Shown: positions 27,287 to 36,690, counted from the first letter of the stretch. The stretch is 64,000 bases of DNA from Modestobacter sp. Leaf380 (GCF_001424485.1 NZ_LMQC01000019.1:549086-613085), one strand, 5' to 3'. The notes: generated by a model from the letters alone, not told the origin. Numbers and translations: made by a program.

Positions 27287-27564
27287 GGGGTCCTCCTCTG
27301 CAACGCTGCACCAGGTGTCGTCTCCGCCGGCGACCGGGCTCAAACCACGGCGGACGTGACGGCGGGCACGCCCGTGACCGCATCGTGACCGCCTCCGTCG
27401 TGCGACGCCTGGGGCTGCTGTGGCACGTTGGTCCGCAGTCGAACCGATCCGGTGGCGTTGCGCCACGGGTCCGCAGCGGGGGCCGCCGACCACCTGAGGC
27501 CCCGCTGTGTCCGTCCCGCTCGAACCGACGGGCGGTCCCCGAGACCAGGGAAGCGGGTGGGCCC

Positions 27565-28206
27565 TTGTGGCAGTACCTCCTCGACCGTCGTGAGCTGATC
27601 GCCTTCCAGGCCTACCAGCACGTGAGCCTGGTGGTGCAGTGCGTCGTCCTGGCCACCGTGCTGGCCGTCGGCCTGGCGGTGCTGTCCTACCGCAGCGCCC
27701 GGGTCACCAGCCTGGCCAACAGCGTCTCCGCGATCGGGCTGACGATCCCCTCGTTCGCGCTGCTGGGCCTGCTGCTGGCCCCCTTCGGCTTCGGCATCAC
27801 CCCGGCGGTCGTCGCCGTCGTCTTCTACGCGGCCCTCCCGGTGCTGCGCAACGCCCTGGTCGGCCTCAGCGGCGTGGACCAGTCGCTGGTCGAGTCCGCC
27901 CGCGGCATCGGCATGAGCCGGCTGACCACGTTGCGGCGGGTCGAGCTGCCGCTGGCCTGGCCGGTGATCCTGGCCGGCGTCCGGGTGTCCACCCAGATGG
28001 TCATGGGCATCGCCGCCGTCGCCGCCTACGTGCTGGGGCCGGGCCTGGGCAGCCTCATCTTCTCCGGACTCTCCCGGCTGGGCGGCGCCAACGCGCTGAA
28101 CGCCACGCTCGTCGGGACCATCGCGATCGTCCTGCTGGCCCTCGTCCTGGACGTGGTGCTGGTGCTGGTCGGTCGCCTGACCACCTCGAGGGGCATCCGT
28201 GTCTGA
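27565..28206 (+). CDS. Osmoprotectant ABC transporter permease (OpuC/ProW type)
   Basis: 213 residues, about five or six hydrophobic segments. The inner-membrane coupling motif ESARGIGMSRLTTLRRVELPLAWPVILAG is the EAA loop of the betaine/carnitine/choline permease family. Start is TTG 27565, giving MWQYLLDRR; the frame is open further upstream but reads as non-coding Arg/Pro-rich sequence. First gene of a four-gene unit with no gaps (eight-base overlap with the ATPase). The 278 bases before it hold no clear element. Confidence 0.9.
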   Translation: MWQYLLDRRELIAFQAYQHVSLVVQCVVLATVLAVGLAVLSYRSARVTSLANSVSAIGLTIPSFALLGLLLAPFGFGITPAVVAVVFYAALPVLRNALVGLSGVDQSLVESARGIGMSRLTTLRRVELPLAWPVILAGVRVSTQMVMGIAAVAAYVLGPGLGSLIFSGLSRLGGANALNATLVGTIAIVLLALVLDVVLVLVGRLTTSRGIRV

Positions 28207-29377
28207 GACCCTGACCCACGCCGGCGACCCCGCCCACGACCGCACCGTCAGCGGCGTCGCCATCCGCCTGGAGGGCGTCACCAAGCGCTACCCGGGCCAG
28301 TCCGAGCCCGCCGTCGACGCCGTGGACCTGGAGATCGCCGCCGGGGAGACGGTGATGTTCGTGGGCCCGTCGGGCTGCGGGAAGACCACCCTGCTCAAGA
28401 TGCTCAACCGGCTCATCGAGCCCAGCGGCGGGAAGATCTTCCTCGGCGACGAGGACGTCACCGGCCAGGACCCCGACCAGCTGCGCCGCCGGATCGGCTA
28501 CGTCATCCAGGCCGGCGGGCTGTTCCCGCACATGACCGTGGGCACCAACATCGGCCTGGTCCCCGGGATGCTCAAGTGGGACCGGAAGCGGATCGCCGAG
28601 CGCATCGACGAGCTGCTGGACCTGGTGGGGCTGGACCCCGAGGTCTACCGCGACCGGTTCCCCAAGGAGCTCTCCGGTGGCCAGCAGCAGCGCGTCGGTG
28701 TGGCCCGGGCGCTGGCCGCCGACCCGCCCGTGCTGCTCATGGACGAGCCCTTCGGCGCGGTCGACCCGATCACCCGGCAGCGGCTGCAGGACGAGCTGCT
28801 GCGGATCCAGGAGGAGCTGGGGAAGACGATCGTCTTCGTCACCCACGACTTCGACGAGGCCGTGAAGCTCGGGGACCGCATCGTGGTCTTCGACGTCGGT
28901 GCGCGGGTCGTCCAGTACGACACCCCCGAGGCGATCCTGGCCGAACCGGCCGAGGACTACGTGGCCGACTTCGTCGGTGCCGGCGCGACCCTCAAGCAGC
29001 TGACCCTGACCCGGGTGGGCGACACCGGGCTGCACACCCCGGTCACCGCGGCCGCCGGTGAGGACAGCGCCGCCGTCGTCACCCGGGCGACCGCGGCCGG
29101 CGAGCAGTACGTCGTGGTCACCGACGGCCGTGGCCGGCCGATCAGCTGGCCCTCGGTCGCCGAGCTCACCCGGACGACGACCGTGCCGGCCACCCGCGAC
29201 GAGCGGCTGCCCGTCGTGGGTCTGCGCTCCACCCTCAACGACGCACTGGACACCATGCTCGCCGCCAGCCAGGGCGGCGTCGTCGTCACCGGCCGGCGGG
29301 ACGCGGTGGCCGGGGTGCTGGTCGTCGAGCAGGTCATGGCCGCGATCCAGTCGACCCGCGGGGAGACCCGCGGGTGA
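28199..29377 (+). CDS. Osmoprotectant ABC transporter ATP-binding protein (ProV/OpuCA type)
   Basis: 392 residues. Walker A GPSGCGKTT, Q-loop region YVIQAGGLFPHMTV, signature LSGGQQQRVGVARAL, Walker B LLMDEPFGAVD and H-loop VTHD are intact. The Q-A-G-G-L-F-P-H segment is typical of the quaternary-amine uptake group. The C-terminal ~130 residues resemble a CBS-type regulatory tail that senses ionic strength in OpuA/OpuC homologues. GTG start overlaps the permease by eight bases; the next permease overlaps it by four. Confidence 0.93.
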   Translation: MSETLTHAGDPAHDRTVSGVAIRLEGVTKRYPGQSEPAVDAVDLEIAAGETVMFVGPSGCGKTTLLKMLNRLIEPSGGKIFLGDEDVTGQDPDQLRRRIGYVIQAGGLFPHMTVGTNIGLVPGMLKWDRKRIAERIDELLDLVGLDPEVYRDRFPKELSGGQQQRVGVARALAADPPVLLMDEPFGAVDPITRQRLQDELLRIQEELGKTIVFVTHDFDEAVKLGDRIVVFDVGARVVQYDTPEAILAEPAEDYVADFVGAGATLKQLTLTRVGDTGLHTPVTAAAGEDSAAVVTRATAAGEQYVVVTDGRGRPISWPSVAELTRTTTVPATRDERLPVVGLRSTLNDALDTMLAASQGGVVVTGRRDAVAGVLVVEQVMAAIQSTRGETRG

Positions 29378-30162
29378 CCGCCGCCGTGGACCTCGCGGTC
29401 ACCGCGCCGGAGACCGTCGAACCCGGGGGACGGCGCGACGGCGTCGCCTGGCGCGGCCTGCTGGTGCAGCCCGCGCTGATCGTGGTCGTCGCCGTGGCGT
29501 TCGTCGTCTGGCGCTCCACCGCCACGCTGACCGACGCCGAGGCCCGGCCGCTGGGCTGGTCGGCGCTGGGCGGCAGCATCCTGGACCACCTGCAACTGGT
29601 CGCCGTGGCCGCGGTCGTCGTGCTGGCCGTCGGCATCCCGCTGGGCGTGCTGCTCACCCGGGGCCCGTTCCGGCGGGCCAGCCCGCTGGTGCTGGGCGTG
29701 GCCAACACCGGTCAGGCCGCGCCGGCGATCGGGCTCTTCGTGCTGCTGGCCACCTGGCTGGGCTTCGGCTTCGGGTCCGCCGTCGTCGCGCTGGTCCTCT
29801 ACTCGGTGCTGCCGGTGCTGCGGAACACGATGGTCGGACTGCAGGGCGTGGACGCCCGCCTCGTGGAGGCCGGCCGCGGCATGGGCATGAGCGCGCTGGC
29901 CGTGCTGCTGCGGGTCGAGCTGCCGCTGGCGGTGCCCGTCGTGCTCTCCGGCGTCCGGACGGCGCTGGTGCTGCTGGTGGGCACCGCCACGCTGGCCACC
30001 TTCATCGACGGTGGCGGGCTGGGCCTGCTGATCACCACCGGCATCAACCTCAACCTGGACACCCTGCTCTACAGCGGGGCCCTGCTGGTCGCGCTGCTGG
30101 CGTTGGCCGTGGACTGGGTCGGCCGGGTCGTGGAGACCCTGGCCCGCCCGAAGGGACTGTGA
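29374..30162 (+). CDS. Second osmoprotectant ABC transporter permease
   Basis: 262 residues, six hydrophobic segments and an EAA loop (EAGRGMGMSALAVLLRVELPLAVPVVLSG) matching that of the first permease. Together the two form a heterodimeric channel. GTGA overlap with the ATPase gene; only two bases separate its stop from the lipoprotein's ATG. Confidence 0.92.
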   Translation: MTAAVDLAVTAPETVEPGGRRDGVAWRGLLVQPALIVVVAVAFVVWRSTATLTDAEARPLGWSALGGSILDHLQLVAVAAVVVLAVGIPLGVLLTRGPFRRASPLVLGVANTGQAAPAIGLFVLLATWLGFGFGSAVVALVLYSVLPVLRNTMVGLQGVDARLVEAGRGMGMSALAVLLRVELPLAVPVVLSGVRTALVLLVGTATLATFIDGGGLGLLITTGINLNLDTLLYSGALLVALLALAVDWVGRVVETLARPKGL

Positions 30163-30164
30163 CG

Positions 30165-31130
30165 ATGCGCCGCACGGCCGCCGCCCTGCTCACCGCACCC
30201 CTGCTGCTGGCCGGGTGCGGGCTGCAGGCCGCCAACCAGTACACGCCCGAGGCGGAGCCCGGGTCGATCCAGCCGGTCGAGGGGGCCGAGGGCGTCGAGC
30301 TCGTCGTCGGCGCCAAGAACTTCACCGAGCAGCTGGTGCTCGGCAAGATCGCCGTCATCGCGCTGCAGACCGCCGGGTTCGACGTGCTGGACCGGACCAA
30401 CATCCCCGGTTCGGTGCCGGTCCGCACCGGCGCGACGTCGGGGGAGATCGACATGAACTGGGAGTACACCGGCACGGCCTGGCTGACCTACCTCAGCGAG
30501 CCCGAGGGCATCCCGGACCGGACGGAGCAGTACGAGGCGGTGCGCCAGGCCGACCTGGCCAACGGGCTGACCTGGCTGCCGCCGGCGGAGATGAACAACA
30601 CCTACGCCTTCGCGATCCGCAGCGAGGCGGCCGCCGACCTGGGCGTGACCACGCTGAGCGACATCGCCGCGCTGCCGGTGGAGGACCGGACGTTCTGCGT
30701 CGAGGCGGAGTTCGCCAGCCGCAACGACGGCTTCGTGCCCATGCTCGAGCGGTACGGACTGCCGCTGGGCAGCGCGGACGGCGTCCCCCGCGACGCCGTC
30801 TCGACCCTGGACACCGGGGCGGTGTACACGGCCACCGACCAGGGCGCCTGCAACTTCGGCGAGGTCTTCACCACCGACGGCCGGATCGAGTCCCTGGACC
30901 TGACCGTCCTCGAGGACGACCGGCAGTTCTTCCCGGCCTACAACGTCGCCCCGGTGGTCTACACCCAGACGCTGGAGGAGCACCCCGAGCTGGCCGACGT
31001 CTTCGCCGAGATCACCCCGCTGATCACCGACGAGGTGATGATCGAGCTCAACCGGCGGGTCGACGTCGACGGCGAGGAGCCGGTCGACGTGGCGCTGGAC
31101 TGGATGCGCTCGGAGGGCCTGGTCGAGTGA
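30165..31130 (+). CDS. Glycine betaine/choline-type substrate-binding lipoprotein
   Basis: 321 residues. Signal peptide with lipobox LLAGC (Cys ~19), so it is membrane-anchored outside the cell. The OpuAC-type domain starts at VVGAKNFTEQLVLGKI, the hallmark of the family, with MNWEYTGTAWLTYL and ATDQGACNFGEVF further on. It captures a quaternary amine (betaine, carnitine, choline or similar) for the two permeases upstream. ATG 30165 begins the signal peptide. Confidence 0.93.
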   Translation: MRRTAAALLTAPLLLAGCGLQAANQYTPEAEPGSIQPVEGAEGVELVVGAKNFTEQLVLGKIAVIALQTAGFDVLDRTNIPGSVPVRTGATSGEIDMNWEYTGTAWLTYLSEPEGIPDRTEQYEAVRQADLANGLTWLPPAEMNNTYAFAIRSEAAADLGVTTLSDIAALPVEDRTFCVEAEFASRNDGFVPMLERYGLPLGSADGVPRDAVSTLDTGAVYTATDQGACNFGEVFTTDGRIESLDLTVLEDDRQFFPAYNVAPVVYTQTLEEHPELADVFAEITPLITDEVMIELNRRVDVDGEEPVDVALDWMRSEGLVE

Positions 31131-31143
31131 GGACCCCGGCCGG

Positions 31144-31881
31144 TCAGTCGGGCAGGTCGCCGACCGGTCGCAGGTCCTCCGCGGAGCGGCGGCCGCTGAC
31201 CACCTCGGCGGCCAGCTGGTCGACGTCGAGGTCGGCGGCGTAGGCGCTGGCCCGCAGCAGTGACAGCGCCTGGGGGCTGGTGACGCCCAGCTCGGCGTTG
31301 AGGACGCCGATGGCGACCCAGACCTGGGCGCGGCGCCCGGCCGGCGGGGCGTCCAGCCAGGCCGGGGTCTCGGCCCCCCGGGAGGCGTGCGCCATGGCGC
31401 CGGTGAAGACCGAGCTGATCTCCCCGACCACGGCCAGCGCGTCTCCCAGACCGATCTCGTCCAGCCCGTGCGGCGGGGTCAGGTACAGGTCGACGGTGCC
31501 GATGCCGGCCAGACCGCCCGCCAACGGGAGCGAGGCCACGCTGCGGTAGTCGGTGTTCTCCACCAGCCCGGCGTGGAACCCCGGCCAGCGGCTGGCCAGC
31601 TCGGCCTCGCTGGCCAGCACCGGCGCCCGGGTGGCCGCGGCGGCCAGGCACGGGCCGGCGCCGACGGTGAACTGCAGCCGCTCGGCGTCGGCGGCCATCG
31701 CCGAGCTCGCGCCCAGCGGCAGACGGCGGTCCGGGGCGAACAGGACGCTCATCCCGGCGCCGTCGACCGGCAGGGCGGCCAGGCAGGCCATCGCCAGGCG
31801 TTCGGGCAGCAGCTCGGCGCCCATCGTCCCGGACGCCTCCGCCGCCGCGATCGCGTCGGTGAACCGGCTCAGCGTGCTCAC
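31144..31881 (-). CDS. GAF-ANTAR regulator (second copy)
   Basis: 245 residues. A GAF-like sensor (~20-165; GAGPCLAAAATRAPVLASEAEL is the family's typical loop) and an ANTAR-like C-terminus (~180-240; AQVWVAIGVLNAELGVTSPQALSLLRASAYA). The ANTAR part lacks the usual QAKG motif (here VAIGVLNAEL), so RNA binding may be altered. GTG 31881 has GGAGG four bases in front. It lies convergent to the osmoprotectant operon and divergent from the coiled-coil gene. Confidence 0.83.
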   Translation of the reverse strand: MSTLSRFTDAIAAAEASGTMGAELLPERLAMACLAALPVDGAGMSVLFAPDRRLPLGASSAMAADAERLQFTVGAGPCLAAAATRAPVLASEAELASRWPGFHAGLVENTDYRSVASLPLAGGLAGIGTVDLYLTPPHGLDEIGLGDALAVVGEISSVFTGAMAHASRGAETPAWLDAPPAGRRAQVWVAIGVLNAELGVTSPQALSLLRASAYAADLDVDQLAAEVVSGRRSAEDLRPVGDLPD

Positions 31882-32007
31882 GAGCCCTCCGTGTGTGGGG
31901 CCGCGCGCGGGCGGCGGGTCGGGTCGGTCAGCCGTGGGTGCAGGCTGCCGGGGCAGAGTGTCTACCGCGTCGGGAGGCACCTGACACACGTGCAGGGAGG
32001 AGGCGGG

Positions 32008-32973
32008 GTGCGGTCCTTCGACGAGGTGGCCGACGAGCTGTACGCCGTCGTCCCGACCGGGTTCGTCGCCGCCCGCGCCGACGCCGTCGCGGAGGCCAAG
32101 GGCACCGACAAGGTGCTGGCCCGCCGGATCGGCGAGCTGGGCAAGCCGACGCTGGCCGCCTGGACGGTGAACACGCTGGTCCGGTCCGCCGGGGAGCAGG
32201 TGCAGGAGCTGGTCGGGCTGGGCGAGCTGATGCGCCAGGCGCAGGACACCCTGGACCCCGAGGCGATGCGGGAGCTGTCCAAGCAGCGCCAGCAGGTGGT
32301 CCGCGCGCTGGCCCGGGAGGCGGCCCGGCTGGCCCGCCGGGCCGGGCACCCGGTCAGCGACCAGGTCACCACCCAGGTCGAGGAGACGCTGCGGGCAGCG
32401 GTCGCCGACCCGGCCGCGGGGCAGGCGGTCCTCGCCGGCCGGCTGACCGGAGCGCTGTCCTACAACGGCCTGGGGACGCCGGACACCTCGGCGCCGACCG
32501 TGCCCGCACGCCGTCCGGCCCCACCACCGCGGCAGGCGCCCGCCGCCGAGCCGGAGACCGAGCCCGCCCCGCCGGTGGACCTGGAGGCGGCCCGGGCCGC
32601 GAAGGCCGAGCGGGTCGCCCGGCGCGAGGCCGAGGAACGGCTGCGCCAGGCCCGGGCCACCCTCCGCGCCGCCCGGACCGTCGCCGAGGAGGCAGCCGAG
32701 GAGGCCGAGCAGGCGGTGGCCGCGGCCCGGGAGGCCGAGCGGGCCGCCGACCAGGCCCGTCGCGGCCGGGACGACGCCCGGGCCCGGGTCGAGGAGCTGG
32801 AGGCCCAGCTGGCCGCCGCGCGCGAGCTGGCGGCCGCCGCCGAGGACGACGTCGCCACCACGGAGGCCTCCGCCGAGCAGGCCGGCCGGGACCGGGACGG
32901 CGCGGTGGCCGACGCCGAGCAGGCCACGGCCGACCGGGACCGCGCCCAGCAGGTCGTCGACGAGCTCTCCTGA
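32008..32973 (+). CDS. Conserved actinobacterial coiled-coil protein, function unknown
   Basis: 321 residues. The first ~150 form a helical region with LARRIGELGKPTLAAWTVNTLVR and ELSKQRQQVVRALAREA, seen in uncharacterised actinobacterial proteins. Then comes a Pro/Ala-rich linker (~155-190), then ~130 residues of Ala/Glu/Arg heptads forming a long coiled coil. No signal peptide or enzymatic motif is visible. It precedes the PHA synthase gene by 95 bases; some PHA-granule-associated proteins (phasin-like) have this make-up, but that link is only contextual. GTG 32008 has GGGAGG upstream; GTG 31990 is also possible. Confidence 0.72.
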   Translation: MRSFDEVADELYAVVPTGFVAARADAVAEAKGTDKVLARRIGELGKPTLAAWTVNTLVRSAGEQVQELVGLGELMRQAQDTLDPEAMRELSKQRQQVVRALAREAARLARRAGHPVSDQVTTQVEETLRAAVADPAAGQAVLAGRLTGALSYNGLGTPDTSAPTVPARRPAPPPRQAPAAEPETEPAPPVDLEAARAAKAERVARREAEERLRQARATLRAARTVAEEAAEEAEQAVAAAREAERAADQARRGRDDARARVEELEAQLAAARELAAAAEDDVATTEASAEQAGRDRDGAVADAEQATADRDRAQQVVDELS

Positions 32974-33068
32974 CACCGGACGGGCGGTACCGGGCAGGTC
33001 GGTGCAGGATGTGACCGGCAGCACACGACCGGTCGGGTGGTGGGCTGTCCGAGGTCGGGAGACACCGC

Positions 33069-34826
33069 ATGACCACGACCGAACGGCGTCCCGACGCGGG
33101 ACCGGCGCACACCACGGTGGCCGAGCCCGCCGAGCAGCAGTCCGACCTGGAGCTGGTCGAGGCCGCGATCGAGGCGCTGACCGGTGCCCTGCCGGTCGCG
33201 CTGAGCCCCACCCAGGGCCTCGCCGCGGCCCGCCGGCTGGTCGGCACGGTCGCCCGCCAGCCCCGCGCGCTGACCCGCCGCGGGGTCGACCTGACCGCCC
33301 AGCTGGCCCGGGTCGCCGTCGGCACCTCGGGGATCGAGCCCGACCGCAAGGACGCCCGGTTCAAGGACCCGGCCTGGCAGGAGAACCCCGTCTACAAGCG
33401 GCTGGGCCAGTCCTACCTGGCCTGGAACCGGGCCGTGCACGGCGTGGTCGAGGACCTCGACCTGGACGAGAAGAGCAAGCTGCGCGCGCTGTTCCTGCTG
33501 CGGCTGCTCACCGAGGCGGTCGCGCCCACCAACACGCTGCTGGGCAACCCGGCCGCGCTGAGGCGGGCGCTGGAGACCCGCGGCCGCAGCCTGGTCGACG
33601 GCGCCCGGCACGCCGCCTACGACGTCCGCAACAACGGGGGCATGCCCTCGATGGTCGACAGCCGGCCCTTCGTGCTCGGCGAGACGATCGCCGCGACACC
33701 CGGGTCGGTGGTCTGGTCCAACGAGATCGCCGAGCTGATCCAGTACACGCCGACCACGCCCCAGGTGCACGCCCGGCCGATGCTGGTGCTGCCCCCGCAG
33801 ATCAACAAGTACTACGTGCTGGACCTGGCGCCGGGCCGCAGCATGGTCGAGCACCTGGTGAGCCACGGCCACCAGGTCTTCATGCTCAGCTGGGCCAACC
33901 CGGGCGCGACCGACGCCGCCTGGGACTACGACTCTTACGCCCGGACGGCGCTGGAGGCCTCCGACGTCGTCCGCGAGATCACCGGGTCGCCGGACATGAA
34001 CATGCTCGGCGTCTGCGCCGGCGGGATCACCGGCGCCGGCCTGCTGGGCCACCTGGCCACCGCCGGGGACGACCGCTTCGCCAGCGTGACGTTCCTGGTC
34101 ACCCTGATCGACTTCGAGGTGCCCTCCCAGGTGGGCACCTTCATCTCCCGGCCGGTGGTGGCCGCGGCCGGGCGCAAGAGCCGTTCGGACGGCGTCCTCA
34201 GCGGGCGCGAGCTGGCCCGGGTGTTCGCCTGGCTGCGCCCCAACGACCTGGTCTGGAACTACTGGGTCAACAACTACCTGATGGGCAAGAACCCGCCGGC
34301 CTTCGACGTGCTGGCCTGGAACGCCGACGCGGTCGACCTGCCCGCCGGGCTGCACGGGGACTTCATGGACATGGCGCAGAGCAACGCGCTCACCCACCCC
34401 GGCGAGCTGCGGGTGCTGGGCACCGCCGTCGACCTGGGCCGGGTGACCGCGGACGCCTACGTGGTCGGCGCCGTCACCGACCACATCTGCCCGTGGCGGG
34501 CCTGCTACCCCACGGTGGACCTGCTCGGCGGCGACGTGCAGTTCGTGCTCAGCAGCCAGGGCCACATCCAGGCGCTGATCAACCCCTCGGGCAACCCCAA
34601 GGGGTCCTACCGGACCACCGACCCCGTCCCCGAGGGCGAGGACGCCCCCAGCGCCGACGAGTGGCTGGAGCAGGCCACCGAGCACCAGGGCTCCTGGTGG
34701 GACCACTGGGTGCAGTGGCTCGAGCCGCGCAGCGGGCCCAGGCGCAAGGCCCGGAAGGCCCTCGGCAGCACGGCCCACCCGCCGACCCAGGACGCGCCGG
34801 GCAGCTACGTCCGCGCGACCACCTGA
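33069..34826 (+). CDS. phaC: Class I-type polyhydroxyalkanoate synthase
   Basis: 585 residues. The lipase-like box GVCAGGITG holds the catalytic Cys (G-x-C-x-G-G). Downstream DHICPW supplies the Asp-His-containing region and SSQGHIQALINP the catalytic His. The N-terminal region (DPAWQENPVYKRLGQSYLAW) is the family's signature. It polymerises hydroxyacyl-CoA into storage polyester at the granule surface. No phaA or phaB adjoins, though a FabG-like reductase lies at 57684. The hydrolase gene starts one base after the stop, so they form one operon. Confidence 0.94.
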   Translation: MTTTERRPDAGPAHTTVAEPAEQQSDLELVEAAIEALTGALPVALSPTQGLAAARRLVGTVARQPRALTRRGVDLTAQLARVAVGTSGIEPDRKDARFKDPAWQENPVYKRLGQSYLAWNRAVHGVVEDLDLDEKSKLRALFLLRLLTEAVAPTNTLLGNPAALRRALETRGRSLVDGARHAAYDVRNNGGMPSMVDSRPFVLGETIAATPGSVVWSNEIAELIQYTPTTPQVHARPMLVLPPQINKYYVLDLAPGRSMVEHLVSHGHQVFMLSWANPGATDAAWDYDSYARTALEASDVVREITGSPDMNMLGVCAGGITGAGLLGHLATAGDDRFASVTFLVTLIDFEVPSQVGTFISRPVVAAAGRKSRSDGVLSGRELARVFAWLRPNDLVWNYWVNNYLMGKNPPAFDVLAWNADAVDLPAGLHGDFMDMAQSNALTHPGELRVLGTAVDLGRVTADAYVVGAVTDHICPWRACYPTVDLLGGDVQFVLSSQGHIQALINPSGNPKGSYRTTDPVPEGEDAPSADEWLEQATEHQGSWWDHWVQWLEPRSGPRRKARKALGSTAHPPTQDAPGSYVRATT

Positions 34827-34827
34827 C

Positions 34828-35655
34828 GTGCGGACCGCGGCACCACGTCAGCTGGAGATCGGTGGCTTCTCCCTGCGCGTCCGGGTCGACCACGCCGGCG
34901 CCGGGCACCCGCTGCTGCTGGTCAACGGCATCGGCGCCACCGGGGACCTCTTCGACACCTTCCGCGAGCACCTGGCCGACCGGGAGACCATCAGCTTCGA
35001 CGCACCCGGCGTGGGCGGCAGCTCCACGCCGCACTACCCGCCGACGCTGCGGAAGCTGGCCGGCGTGGTCGCCGAGCTGGTCCGCGCGGTGGGCCACGAG
35101 CGGGTCGACGTGCTGGGGCTGTCCTGGGGCGGCGCGCTGGCCCAGGAGCTCGCCCGCCGGTACCCCGACGTCGTCCGGCGGCTGGTGCTGGCCGGCACCA
35201 CCCCGGGCTGGGTGTCGCTGCCCGGGCGGCCGGCGGCGATCAGCGTGCTGGCCTCACCGCTGCGCTACTACTCCCCGGGCTACCTGACCCGGGTCGCGCC
35301 CACGCTCTACGGCGGCGGCATCCAGCACCACCCGGACCTGCTGGGGGAGCACGCCGCGCAGCGCTCGGCGCACCCGCCCACGCCCTACGGCTACCTGTGC
35401 CAGATCGCCGCGCTGCGCCGCTGGTCCAGCCTGCCCTGGCTGCACCGGCTGGAGATGCCCACCCTGGTCCTCGCCGGGGACGACGACCCGATCATCCCGC
35501 TGGCCAACGCCCGGCTGATGGCCTCGCGGCTGCCGCACGGCCGGCTGCACGTCGTCCGCGGGGGCGGGCACCTGTTCCTCTTCACCCACGCCGACGCGAT
35601 GGCGCAGGTGGTGCAGGCGTTCCTGGACGAGCCGCGCCTGGATCAGGCCCCGTAG
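34828..35655 (+). CDS. phaZ: Alpha/beta hydrolase, intracellular PHA depolymerase-like
   Basis: 275 residues. Nucleophile elbow GLSWGG (Ser), acid in GDDDPIIP (Asp) and GGGHLFLF (His) complete the triad. LLLVNGIGATGDLF and FDAPGVGGSS agree with the medium-chain-length PHA depolymerase group. Its position directly after phaC supports polymer turnover. Start is GTG 34828, one base after the phaC stop. The 3' end overlaps the nucleoside hydrolase gene tail-to-tail by 13 bases. A general esterase role is the alternative. Confidence 0.85.
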   Translation: MRTAAPRQLEIGGFSLRVRVDHAGAGHPLLLVNGIGATGDLFDTFREHLADRETISFDAPGVGGSSTPHYPPTLRKLAGVVAELVRAVGHERVDVLGLSWGGALAQELARRYPDVVRRLVLAGTTPGWVSLPGRPAAISVLASPLRYYSPGYLTRVAPTLYGGGIQHHPDLLGEHAAQRSAHPPTPYGYLCQIAALRRWSSLPWLHRLEMPTLVLAGDDDPIIPLANARLMASRLPHGRLHVVRGGGHLFLFTHADAMAQVVQAFLDEPRLDQAP

Positions 35656-36593
35656 GAGGCCAGTCGGCTGACCAGGAACTCCACCGCGGCGTCGCTGTCG
35701 ACGGTCTCGGCGACCTCGACGGCGGTGTCCGCGGTGGACACCGACCGGCTGTCGACCAGCGTCTGCCCGCGGGCGGCGCCCAGCGTGGTGCCGACCACGA
35801 CGTCCCGGCGGACGGTGCGCAGCGTGCCGGGCACGATCGCCTCGGTCAGCGCGAGCGCGTCGTGCACGACCACGCCGCTGATCCCGTAGGCGTCCCGGGC
35901 GGCGTCCACGTACTGGCGCAGGACCGCGGCAGCGGTCTCCCCGACCGTCCCACCGGTGCTGCGGAAGCGCTCGATGCCCTCCTCGGTGAGCACCGTGGGC
36001 AGCGTGACGTCCAGTCCGACCATGGTCACCGGCAGCCCGGAGGTCAGCACGGCGTGCGCGGCCTCCGGGTCGGCCCAGGCGTTGAACTCCGCCGCGGAGG
36101 TGACGTTGCCGCCGCGGTGCGCCGAGCCGCCCATCCAGACGACCCGGCCGATCCGCTGCGCGGCCTCGGGGTACACCGCCATCAGCAGCGCGATGTTGGT
36201 CAGCGGGCCGATCGGGGCCACCGTGACGGTGCCCGGCTCGTGCGCCAGCAGCAGCTCCGCCAGCGCGACGACGGCCGGCCGGGGGTCGACCGACGCGGGG
36301 GAGGGGGGCAGCTCCACCCCGCCCAGGCCCGCGGTGCCGTGCACGTGCCCGGCGCGGGTGGGCAGCGGGTGCACCAGCGGACCGGCGGCGCCGGCGGCCA
36401 CCGGCACGTCGGAGCGGCCGGCCAGGTGCAGCACCCGCAGGGCGTTCTCCGTCGTCTGCGCCAGCTCGACGTTGCCGTGCACCGTCGTCACCAGCTCCAG
36501 GTCCACCTCGGGGCTCGCCAGCGCGAGCAGGACCGCCAGCGCGTCGTCGATGCCGGGGTCGGTGTCGATCACCAGGGGGATGCGGTCGGTCAC
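35643..36593 (-). CDS. Nucleoside hydrolase (IunH/RihA type)
   Basis: 316 residues. The N-terminal VIDTDPGIDDALAVLLAL is the Ca2+-binding DTDPGxDDA signature; IGPLTNIALL, MGGSAHRGGNVTSAAEFNAWADPEAAH and the C-terminal VVHDALAL (last Ca-ligand Asp) complete the site. It splits ribonucleosides into base and ribose for salvage. GTG 36593 lies six bases after CAGACT, so a leaderless start is likely. A 20-bp perfect inverted repeat sits 39-97 bases upstream of the start. Confidence 0.93.
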   Translation of the reverse strand: MTDRIPLVIDTDPGIDDALAVLLALASPEVDLELVTTVHGNVELAQTTENALRVLHLAGRSDVPVAAGAAGPLVHPLPTRAGHVHGTAGLGGVELPPSPASVDPRPAVVALAELLLAHEPGTVTVAPIGPLTNIALLMAVYPEAAQRIGRVVWMGGSAHRGGNVTSAAEFNAWADPEAAHAVLTSGLPVTMVGLDVTLPTVLTEEGIERFRSTGGTVGETAAAVLRQYVDAARDAYGISGVVVHDALALTEAIVPGTLRTVRRDVVVGTTLGAARGQTLVDSRSVSTADTAVEVAETVDSDAAVEFLVSRLASYGA

Positions 36594-36631
36594 CCCCGCA
36601 GTCTGCGCCACGCCCCCGCCCCGCCGGCTCC

Positions 36632-36690
36632 GGCATGGGATCCCCCGCATATCGCAGACGGCCCATCCGGTATGCGGGGGATCCCATGCC
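36632..36690. repeat. 20-bp perfect inverted repeat with 19-base loop
   Basis: 36632-36651 and 36671-36690 are exact reverse complements. The palindrome occupies part of the 392-base gap between the divergent nucleoside hydrolase gene and the gene at 36986; the rest of the gap shows no gene. It could be an operator for the hydrolase, or a dispersed palindromic element like those at 51451, 54859 and 60103. Confidence 0.85.
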
